Below the pieces are notes generated by a model that was given only the letters and a program-made list of their open reading frames with translations, made no database searches and was not told the DNA's origin. This document shows, piece after piece, positions 26,101 to 32,939 of a DNA stretch of 64,000 nucleotides. This DNA is from Terriglobia bacterium. Its GTDB lineage: Bacteria; Acidobacteriota; Terriglobia; Bryobacterales; UBA6623. Numbering within the stretch: position 1 is the stretch's first letter; every line of letters begins with the position of its first letter. Location of the stretch: contig VXRL01000065.1 of the NCBI GenBank assembly GCA_009838515.1, positions 1 through 64,000 on the forward strand, written 5' to 3'. The translations under genes were made by a program, and so were the position numbers.

Positions 26101-27055
26101 GTTCGAGGACACCGCCAAACTGACCGAGGAGTACTTGGCGCGCGTCGGAGCGGTCTATACCGAGGGTGCTGAGTGGGGCGCGAACATAGACGGACTCTAC
26201 AAGCAGGCGCTGGCTGGCACCGAGGCCGTCTCCCTGAGCCGCTCCACCAACGTGATCAGCCCGCTGACGCTCGACCACTATTTCGAGTATCTCGGCGGTA
26301 TGACCATGGCGGTGCGCGACACCACCGGCACGTCGCCGGAAACCTATGTCTCCGACGTGCGCGATGTCGAGCGCGGCCGCTTGGAGACCGTTCGGGAGAC
26401 GCTGACTCGCGACCTGCGGGGCAAGTACTGGAACCCGCGCTGGATCCAGGAGCAGCAGGAGGAGGGGTTCTCCGGAACGGTCGAGATCTCGCAAACCGCC
26501 ACAAACCTGTTCGGCTGGCAGGTGACGAAGCCAGAGGCGATCGACGACTACGTCTGGGACGAGGTCGAGCGGGTTTATGTGGAGGATTCCTTGGAACTGG
26601 GTCTTCCCGAGTGGTTCGATCGGGAAAACCCGTACGCGCTGCAGAACGTGACGGCCGTGCTGATCGAGGCCGCCCGCAAGGATTACTGGGACGCTGACGA
26701 GGAGACCCTTCGCCGAGTCGCGAATCGGTATGCGCGCTCCGTCGCGGACCACGGGCCAGCCGGGGACTCCCGGACCGTCGACAACGCCGCGTTCCAGGAA
26801 TTCCTGGGCCAGGCGCTAGCGGCTCCGGGCAATGTCGAAGGTGCCACGCTGCTGACCTCCTACCAGAGCTCCCTGGACCGGAGCGCAGGCTTGGCCGGGT
26901 CCGAGATCGTCCAAGGCCGCAGGCTCGTTCGCACCAGCGAGGAGAGCTCCGCGCCCGAATCCGACACGACAGGTCTTGACAGTTGGCTGCTGCTGGGGTT
27001 GGCGGTCTTGGGAACTGCGCTTCTCATCGGCGTGAAACTCCGCAAGCAGCCCTAG
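23108..27055 (+). CDS. Membrane-anchored CobN/ChlH-family chelatase (HmuS-like)
   Basis: This 1315-residue protein belongs to the CobN/magnesium-chelatase H family. The signature region, NYGTHGTHEFLPGRPLGQ (about residue 550), corresponds to HxGTHGxLEFLPGK of ChlH/CobN. HLINEDRIPLGLHVHS, ARVFSNNVGGYGTGV (about residue 975) and WNPRWIQEQQEEGFSG are also family blocks. Unlike cytoplasmic CobN it has a membrane helix at each end (about residues 9-27 and 1290-1308, then KLRKQP), so the body should lie in the periplasm. No CobS/CobT or ChlI/ChlD partners are nearby; an ExbB-like channel and a TonB receptor are. This matches HmuS, which removes iron from heme in Bacteroidetes. The substrate here (heme or another metal tetrapyrrole) is inferred. 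Confidence 0.88.
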   Translation: MMTLRHRKLIKWLAAVAAALFLAGGVAYHVLMPRMLFLGVPPQQLFLLADAADATGVRFWFWSREKMDDPDLETADFSRYDVIFISSRRMEPLTRPVQDGLTAAAARGAGVFFVPADRNNRLRASHGDPAHAEQISAYWEHSGPRNMANLFRYAASHYLGSGEPYEDPQSTPEDGYYHPEAPDLMLSTDEYLQWMRESGRYHEAAPRILLDFADGWRLGMTTGTGALLEAFEARGVNVAAIFGNAKLPQFVREFRPDLVISRRHGRWFQGARGVELLESEFDFPVMRGASLMFTGETFEQYRQTKNGIRGVGLAMGAIVPEIDGAIEPTLIEGMRAEWTGRRFEAVERERIGRLADRALRWVRLRAKPNSEKKVAIIYVSGIGKGKITAASLNVPRSLIRFLKGMQDAGYRVEGLASDADALLAEMLHKGRNISESQRGELEELASLEGVSLIDESDYLEWFGSLPEPLREEVIAAFGPPPGQFMTVERDGRRQFVLPKLEFGNVILMPQPARGANMDARLQHNDRVPPNHQYLAAYWWLQREFEADAIVNYGTHGTHEFLPGRPLGQLADDWSDITLGRMPNVYVYIMDNVGEALIAKRRGSAVTVDHQVPPIGAASLSEADPEIGELYRAAEQFVGQEEGSLKERLREQIARSGSARGLDEDLGLDWTERLPTDEEVAELKLHIHLINEDRIPLGLHVHSQNNPTSEAAPLVTSMVGSDYVRRVAFDEMGLREEGGTRWEAAKQRAVRHVEAALEGRGVAPALRADEDRVRSIFASLRLTAREIPQTLHALEGGYIPPGGGGDPVRNPSALPTARNLYGINPQEVPTRAAWEVGVALADELLDAERERLGRYPKKIGFTLWNTELIRHYGTDLAQILHLIGVRPVWDHNGIVADLELVPVAKLGRPRIDVIIQAASLFRDTFPDRMEFLDKAVRLAAGAADGDNFIADHVEESQIALKRAGMSAEDARLYAGARVFSNNVGGYGTGVIDNTIRSGEFEDTAKLTEEYLARVGAVYTEGAEWGANIDGLYKQALAGTEAVSLSRSTNVISPLTLDHYFEYLGGMTMAVRDTTGTSPETYVSDVRDVERGRLETVRETLTRDLRGKYWNPRWIQEQQEEGFSGTVEISQTATNLFGWQVTKPEAIDDYVWDEVERVYVEDSLELGLPEWFDRENPYALQNVTAVLIEAARKDYWDADEETLRRVANRYARSVADHGPAGDSRTVDNAAFQEFLGQALAAPGNVEGATLLTSYQSSLDRSAGLAGSEIVQGRRLVRTSEESSAPESDTTGLDSWLLLGLAVLGTALLIGVKLRKQP

Positions 27056-27101
27056 CCACGCGGAACCATCCGGGTGGCATCGCAATTGAAAGGAAGAAAC
27101 C

Positions 27102-29990
27102 ATGAAAACGATAATTCACACAGCAATCCTCATTTCCACGTGCCTGTTCGGCACTGGCCAGCTAAGCGCCCAAGTCGGTTCTGCGACGCTGACCGGAACG
27201 GTTCTGGATCCGTCAGGAGCGCCAGTCGCCGACGCGACCGTCACGCTGGAATCCCTGCGGACGGGAGCGGTCACGGAGTCCCTAAGCTCTGGCGCTGGAC
27301 TGTATCGACTGGCCGGCCTCGACACCGGCGCCTACCGGCTGGTAGCTGAGAGGGACAGCTTCCGCGCCTACCGAGCCGAAGACATCGACCTGGTCGCGGG
27401 CCAAGAGGTCACGCACAACATCCGCCTCGAACTCGGCCTTGTCTCCGAGGAAATCACGGTGGTCGGCTCGTTCGCCGAGATCGAGCGGGTCGCCTCCAGC
27501 GGGGTGCGCGGATCCAGCTATGAGCCGTCGGAGGTCGCCAGCATCCCGATGGTGACCAACAACGTGGGTCGGAACTATCGGGCGATCAGCTACCAGACTC
27601 CCGGCGTGGGCTTCGCGCGTTCGAGCCACGCGCCGTTCACGGTCAACGGCAACCGGCCGCTCGGCGCCGTGAACACGATGGTCGATTCTGCCGAGTACAA
27701 CGATCCGGTCGCCGGCAACCTAATGGGGCGCGGGCTGACGGAGCAGCCCGTCTCGATGGAGACCGTCGAGGCGTTCGAGCTGCAGACGTCGAACTTCAAG
27801 GCCGAGTTCGGACGGGCTTCCGGCGCAGTCGTCAATCTCGTGACCAAGCGTGGCGGGAACGAGTGGCACGGATCTGCCTATCACTTCTTCCAGAACGAAA
27901 AACTGAACGCACGGGGGGCGTTGCTCTCCCAGCGCCCGGAGCGACGGCTCAACATGCCCGGCGTCACGCTGGGCGGGCCCGTCGTTCGCAACAAGCTGTT
28001 CTTTTTCGGCGGATACGAGTTGGGCGTGCGCAACCAGTACCGCGCCTCGTCGACGATCCAAACCCTGACCGCCGAACAGCGCGCGAGGGCTGCCCCGAGC
28101 GTCCGCGCCTTGCTGCCGCTCTACCCGGAGCCGAACGTTCCGGGCACGAACCTTCACAGCGCGGCCGTGCCGAGTCCGCAGACCAGCCAGACAGGGCTGC
28201 TCCGGCTCGATTGGCAGCCCGGCGACCGGCACCGACTCAGCGCCAGGGGTAACTGGGTCAACGCGATCGGCCCGACCCGGTCCCGCCTCGCCGCCGGCAA
28301 CGCGGAAACCGACAACTACTCCCGCTCCGGGGTCGTCAGCTTGGAATCGTCCCTTTCCCTAAGGGCGTTCAACCAGTTCCGCGGGACGTACTCAACCTAC
28401 AACGCGCAAGTCAGCCCCGGCACTCCCTCTCTCGGTGATCCGGCGCTCAACGGGCAGGCGGGAGTCATTCTGGTGACCGGCCTGCCCCGTCTGGGCACGT
28501 TCATTCCGCTGACCCAGACCCGTTTCCATAACTACACGTACTCCAACGACTTCACCTTGGTAAAGGGCGGACACTCGCTGAAGGCTGGAGTGATCGGACG
28601 ACACATCCAGTACAACTCCGTCAGCGACCGCAACTTCAACGGGTTCATGATCTTCCCTTCGATCGGGGCGTTCCTGGGCGGCCAGCCTCTTGTCTACTCC
28701 CGCGCATTCGGCGACTCGCGCATCGACCAGCGCAACCACGAATTCAGCCTCTATGCGCAGGACGACTGGCGGATCACCCCCAGCCTGACGCTCAACCTGG
28801 GCCTCCGCTACGAGTACTACGGTGTCCCCAGCGAGAAGTACGGCCGGCTCGAGCAGGACTACCGCTCCGATCCGAACAACATCGCGCCCCGGGCCGGCTT
28901 CGCGTGGAACCTCGGCGGGGCCGACACGACTGTCCTGCGGGGCGGCTACGGTTTCTTCTTCAGTCCCCTGCAGATGGGCTTCATCGCGCAGTCGCGGTTC
29001 GCGCCGCCACGAATCACTACCTACTCCCGGTTCCGCCCAAGGCTGCCAGACCCCCTAGAGGGTGCCCGGGTCGGTTCCGACGAGTACGTTTTGGACCGCG
29101 GGTTGGTCAACCCTTACGTGCAGAACTGGAACCTCACTCTCGAACGCCAGTTGTGGGGCATCGGTTCCGTCGGGAGTATTGCCTACGTTGGGAACCGGGC
29201 GCTCAAGCTGACCAGGACCTCGCTGCCGAACGGCGGGCCGAACCTGCGCGGGCCGTTTCGCCCTGACCCCAGCCGCGGGGTGGTGAGTTACCTGACCGGC
29301 GGCGCATACTCGGATTACGACTCCCTGCAGGCTTCGCTGCGGGCGCGCTTGGGGCGAGGCCTCTCGTACCGCTTGGCCTACACGTTCTCGCGGACCATCG
29401 ATGTGGCTTCGAGCTCCGGCACCGTGCCGACTGACCAGTCCGACTGGAACTTGGATCGCTCCTTCGCCGACTTCCACCAGCCGCATGTGCTGACCGCCTT
29501 CGGCACCTACCAGCTGCCATTCGCCCGGCGGCGGCGCCTGCTGGGCGGCTGGCAGGTTGGCACTCTCCTGTGGGCGCGCAGCGGCAGCCCGTTCTCGCTC
29601 CTGTCGAACACTGACAATCCGAACGGGTCGCGGATCAACCGGATCAACGATGTTGCGGGAGCAATTGATCGCTCGCCCATGGGCAGCCAGCAGTTCCGGC
29701 TGGCACAGGGGGTTGAGCCGGACCAGATCCTGCCGGCCCCCGGCATGGTGGGTTCGTTGGCCCGAAATTCCGAACTGGGCCCATCCTACTTCGACCTCCA
29801 CGTGACGTTGGAGAAGGAGATCCCCGTCCGGGACGCCGCGAGCGTGAGGTTCCGGGCGGAGGTCTTCAACATCCTGAACCGGGTGAACTACCACCAGCCG
29901 ATCAACAACATTGGTGACGGGCGGTTCGGCCAGGCCGTGAGGACTTACGAGCCGCGCCAGTTCCAGCTTTCGCTGCGGGTGACCTTCTAG
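27102..29990 (+). CDS. TonB-dependent receptor, Oar-like with N-terminal carboxypeptidase-regulatory domain
   Basis: The 962-residue outer-membrane protein has a signal peptide (about 1-23) and a carboxypeptidase-regulatory-like Ig domain (GTVLDPSGAPVADATVTLES, to about residue 110). A plug follows (PFTVNGNRPLGAVNTMVD; FKAEFGRASGAVVNLVTKRGGNEWHGSAYHF), then a large beta-barrel ending in LSLRVTF with the terminal Phe recognised by the Bam machinery. Acidobacteriota have many such receptors, usually thought to import glycans or other large substrates. ATG 27102 follows AAAGGAAG. It lies 46 bases after the CobN-like gene and directly abuts the next gene, so it is probably the capture component of the same system. 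Confidence 0.85.
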   Translation: MKTIIHTAILISTCLFGTGQLSAQVGSATLTGTVLDPSGAPVADATVTLESLRTGAVTESLSSGAGLYRLAGLDTGAYRLVAERDSFRAYRAEDIDLVAGQEVTHNIRLELGLVSEEITVVGSFAEIERVASSGVRGSSYEPSEVASIPMVTNNVGRNYRAISYQTPGVGFARSSHAPFTVNGNRPLGAVNTMVDSAEYNDPVAGNLMGRGLTEQPVSMETVEAFELQTSNFKAEFGRASGAVVNLVTKRGGNEWHGSAYHFFQNEKLNARGALLSQRPERRLNMPGVTLGGPVVRNKLFFFGGYELGVRNQYRASSTIQTLTAEQRARAAPSVRALLPLYPEPNVPGTNLHSAAVPSPQTSQTGLLRLDWQPGDRHRLSARGNWVNAIGPTRSRLAAGNAETDNYSRSGVVSLESSLSLRAFNQFRGTYSTYNAQVSPGTPSLGDPALNGQAGVILVTGLPRLGTFIPLTQTRFHNYTYSNDFTLVKGGHSLKAGVIGRHIQYNSVSDRNFNGFMIFPSIGAFLGGQPLVYSRAFGDSRIDQRNHEFSLYAQDDWRITPSLTLNLGLRYEYYGVPSEKYGRLEQDYRSDPNNIAPRAGFAWNLGGADTTVLRGGYGFFFSPLQMGFIAQSRFAPPRITTYSRFRPRLPDPLEGARVGSDEYVLDRGLVNPYVQNWNLTLERQLWGIGSVGSIAYVGNRALKLTRTSLPNGGPNLRGPFRPDPSRGVVSYLTGGAYSDYDSLQASLRARLGRGLSYRLAYTFSRTIDVASSSGTVPTDQSDWNLDRSFADFHQPHVLTAFGTYQLPFARRRRLLGGWQVGTLLWARSGSPFSLLSNTDNPNGSRINRINDVAGAIDRSPMGSQQFRLAQGVEPDQILPAPGMVGSLARNSELGPSYFDLHVTLEKEIPVRDAASVRFRAEVFNILNRVNYHQPINNIGDGRFGQAVRTYEPRQFQLSLRVTF

Positions 29991-31205
29991 ATGCCGACGA
30001 TAGGAAAGGCGATTCCCCTTGCCGCCCTCATGGCCGCGGCTCTGCTGGCGGGGGACAGCTGGCCCGGATTTCGCGGCGACGGATCGAGCCTTACCCCGGC
30101 TCGTGGATTGCCGGTAGCTTGGTCCGACCAGTCCAACGTGGCTTGGTCAGTCGGGATTGAGGGCTACGGGCAGTCGAGTCCGGTCATTCTGGGTGGCACA
30201 GTGTATGTCACGTCTACGGTGGGCAGCCGCAAGGAGACCTTGGTGACCGCGGCATACCGGCTCTCCGACGGTGAACTTGCGTGGATGGATCGAAGGCCTT
30301 CTTCTGCGCCGGCGGACGCGCACGAGCGGTTGTCGAACGCCGCGCCCACGCCCGTTGTGGACAAGCATGGCGTCTATGCGTTCTTCGAGAGCGGCGACCT
30401 GATCGGGCTGGACCACGCGGGGAAGCAGCGCTGGGCCCGCTTCCTACCCCGGAGCGGCGAAGACTGGAGCGGCAGGCACGGTCTCGGCAGCTCGCCCGTC
30501 CTCTTGGGGGACCGTCTCTTTTTGCATGTTGCACCGTTCGGAGCCGGGCGTGTGTACGCGATCGCCAACGAAGACGGCCGCGACGTTTGGGTGCGAGACC
30601 TGCCCCCGGCTCCGTCCTTCTCAACGCCTGTGATAGTTCAGCACGAGGGCCGCTCGCTGCTGCTGACCACCGCTGGGGGCGGGGTGGCGGCATTCGACAT
30701 GAACAACGGTGAGGAGGTCTTCCGCCGTCCGGCAAAAGGCGGTCGCGGCTACGCGGTTCCGTCGGCCGGCGTGGCGGGGAGCATGGTAGTGATTGCCTCG
30801 GGCGAAGCCCGCGGGACACACGCGTTCCGGCTGGACGCTCCGGACGCGACACTGTGGACGGCTGAAAAGGCCACGACCGAGTTCAGTTCGCCACTGATCG
30901 CCGGAGGCCGCGTCTGGATCGTGAATTCCGTCGGCGTGCTCTTCGAACTGGACCTGAAGACTGGGCAGCAAGTCTCCACGAGAAGGCTTCCGTCCGGATG
31001 CTGGGCGACAGGCATATCGGACGGGGAGCGGCTCTACTTCTTCGGAGTCGACGGAACGGCCGCGGTCCTGTCCCAGTCCAGTGGCGAAATGGTTGCGACG
31101 AACCGGCTCAGCATCGAGGGGCGGGTCTACGGCGTGGCAGCCGCGGACGGGTCATTCGTAGTCCGGACGGGGAATCAGCTGGTGCGAATCGAAAGCAAAC
31201 CATAG
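29991..31205 (+). CDS. Secreted PQQ-type beta-propeller protein
   Basis: The 404-residue protein has a short signal peptide (about 1-21) and begins SWPGFRGDGSSLTPARGLPVAW, the usual opening of the PQQ-like WD40 proteins found in Planctomycetes and Acidobacteria. Propeller strands recur, such as YGQSSPVILGGTVYVTS, GLGSSPVLLGDRLFLHV and EFSSPLIAGGRVWIV. No dehydrogenase catalytic residues are apparent, so it may be a binding or scaffold protein. Its ATG directly follows the TAG of the TonB receptor, so translation is coupled. This is not a known hmu component and could be an accessory factor of the transport system. Confidence 0.75.
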   Translation: MPTIGKAIPLAALMAAALLAGDSWPGFRGDGSSLTPARGLPVAWSDQSNVAWSVGIEGYGQSSPVILGGTVYVTSTVGSRKETLVTAAYRLSDGELAWMDRRPSSAPADAHERLSNAAPTPVVDKHGVYAFFESGDLIGLDHAGKQRWARFLPRSGEDWSGRHGLGSSPVLLGDRLFLHVAPFGAGRVYAIANEDGRDVWVRDLPPAPSFSTPVIVQHEGRSLLLTTAGGGVAAFDMNNGEEVFRRPAKGGRGYAVPSAGVAGSMVVIASGEARGTHAFRLDAPDATLWTAEKATTEFSSPLIAGGRVWIVNSVGVLFELDLKTGQQVSTRRLPSGCWATGISDGERLYFFGVDGTAAVLSQSSGEMVATNRLSIEGRVYGVAAADGSFVVRTGNQLVRIESKP

Positions 31206-31210
31206 CGCGG

Positions 31211-31242
31211 CTCCGCCATCCGTCGTCGCACGACTGGCGGAG
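31211..31242 (+). terminator. Hairpin ending the hmu-like operon
   Basis: CTCCGCCA pairs with TGGCGGAG (8 bp), and the inner GTCGT-CGC-ACGAC extends the stem above a 3-base bulge. It begins five bases after the last stop codon of the operon. There is no U tract. Confidence 0.55.
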
Positions 31243-31380
31243 ACAACGATGGCTGCCCCTGCTGCGGACCGAGCGTGCCTCGCGCTCCGTGCCCGTCCCT
31301 GGGCTTGGCCTGCCGGAGCAGCCATTCCTCAGCCGCGTGAACGGTAGCGGGAATAACGTCCGAGTTGCAAATGGGATGAT

Positions 31381-31422
31381 GGATTGCAGTGCGCCAAGGG
31401 AAGCCCCGGCGCACTGCAATCC
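31381..31422 (+). promoter_or_regulatory. Perfect 15-bp inverted repeat before a sulfatase gene
   Basis: GGATTGCAGTGCGCC (31381-31395) and its exact complement (31408-31422) flank a 12-base spacer. The repeat ends 21 bases before the sulfatase start codon, just upstream of its GAGGA ribosome-binding site. It could be a two-site operator, an RNA hairpin controlling translation, or a terminator. No U tract follows. Confidence 0.6.
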
Positions 31423-31443
31423 CCCAACAACAGAGGACGAGCT

Positions 31444-32922
31444 ATGACACGCGCACCCCGATTGCCAATTGCGCTCGCTGGGCTTGCTATGGCTGTACAG
31501 ACGCCAGCGGCAGCTGTCGACCTGCCCAATTTCGTGGTCATCATGACCGACGACCAAGGCTACGGCGACTTGGGAGTGCAGGGCCACCCTTCGATCCGCA
31601 CGCCCCGCATCGACCGCATGGCAGCCGAGGGCCTGCGCCTGACAGACTACTATGCGCAGCCGTTTTGCGGCCCGGCCCGGGCAGCCCTGATGACCGGAAC
31701 CTATCCGCCGCGCAACAGCCTGATGTTCAACCACATCCCGAGGGCGCGAACGGGCATCCACCCGAACGAGGTGACCATCGCCGAGCTGCTGGGTGATCGG
31801 GGCTACGCCACCGCCATGCTGGGTAAGTGGCATCTGGGTGACGCGCCTGAATTCCTGCCGACGCGCAACGGCTTCGACACCTACTATGGCCTGCCTTACT
31901 CCAACGACATGTGGCCCTTCCACCCCAAGATCGAGCGCCGTCCCGATGAAAACGAGCGCATGCGCTACACCCGCGAGCGCACGGCCTACACGGGCTACGC
32001 ACAGTCCGACGAAACATATCCGCTCGATTGGTTTCCGCCCCTGCCGCTGATCGAGAACGGGAGCGTTATCGAGCGCAACCCGCTCCAGGAACTGTTGACT
32101 GCGGCCTACACGGACAGGGCCATCGAGTTCATCCGCGCGAACCGCGAAGGGCCGTTCTTCGTCTACATCGCGCACTCCATGCCACACGTTCCGCTGTTCC
32201 GCGGCCGGGCGTTCCGCGACAAGTCGCTGCGCGGTCTCTATGGCGACGTGATCGAGGAGATCGACCACCACACCGGCCGCTTGCTCGACACGCTGGACGA
32301 GCTGGGTCTTGACGAGCGAACCCTGGTGATCTTTACCTCCGACAACGGACCGTGGTCCGGCTACGGTATCGATTCGGGTTCGGCGGGCCTGCTGCGCGGC
32401 AGCAAGGGCACGGTATACGAGGGCGGCATCCGGGTTCCGGCGATCCTGCGCTGGCCGGGCCGCATCCCGGCCGGACTGGTCTCGTCCACGGTCGCTTCGG
32501 TGATGGACATCCTGCCGACCCTGGCGCAGCTGGCTGGCGGCGAGCCACCTCGGGATCGCACGATCGATGGCCGCGATCTAGAACCGTTATGGTCTTCTCC
32601 GGACAAGGCGACCGGGCACGAAGTGCTGTACTTCTTCGAGGGCGGCTATCGCTACCGGGCCGAAGACGGGCCTCCGGAAAACGATCCGCTCTTGCGCGCC
32701 GTGCGGGCCGGCCAGTGGAAGCTGCACCTTGGCACCGAGCCCGACGGCGAGGGCGTCAAGATCGTGCCCGGCGAGCTGTACCAGCTCTACTGGGATCCGA
32801 GCGAATCGCGCGACGTTGCGGACAAGCATCCGGACGTGGTCGCAAGGCTTACCAGGCAGGCGCAGTCCTTCAGCGACGGCCTGCGTGGCGACACCCGCCC
32901 CTTGGGCCGCCTGGCCGACTGA
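31444..32922 (+). CDS. Secreted type I sulfatase (arylsulfatase A-like)
   Basis: The 492-residue protein has a signal peptide (to about residue 24). The catalytic domain opens with NFVVIMTDDQGYGDLGVQGHP, holding the calcium-binding Asp pair. The formylglycine site is QPFCGPARAALMTG (Cys75 in C-x-P-x-R). Active-site segments AMLGKWHLGD and IFTSDNGPWSG follow, then EGGIRVPAILRWPGRI. It would hydrolyse sulfate esters in the periplasm or outside the cell. ATG 31444 was chosen because it has a ribosome-binding site and starts a signal peptide. A long inverted repeat lies just upstream. It converges with the GH2 gene. Confidence 0.9.
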   Translation: MTRAPRLPIALAGLAMAVQTPAAAVDLPNFVVIMTDDQGYGDLGVQGHPSIRTPRIDRMAAEGLRLTDYYAQPFCGPARAALMTGTYPPRNSLMFNHIPRARTGIHPNEVTIAELLGDRGYATAMLGKWHLGDAPEFLPTRNGFDTYYGLPYSNDMWPFHPKIERRPDENERMRYTRERTAYTGYAQSDETYPLDWFPPLPLIENGSVIERNPLQELLTAAYTDRAIEFIRANREGPFFVYIAHSMPHVPLFRGRAFRDKSLRGLYGDVIEEIDHHTGRLLDTLDELGLDERTLVIFTSDNGPWSGYGIDSGSAGLLRGSKGTVYEGGIRVPAILRWPGRIPAGLVSSTVASVMDILPTLAQLAGGEPPRDRTIDGRDLEPLWSSPDKATGHEVLYFFEGGYRYRAEDGPPENDPLLRAVRAGQWKLHLGTEPDGEGVKIVPGELYQLYWDPSESRDVADKHPDVVARLTRQAQSFSDGLRGDTRPLGRLAD

Positions 32923-32939
32923 GCCTTCGACCGGCCGCC

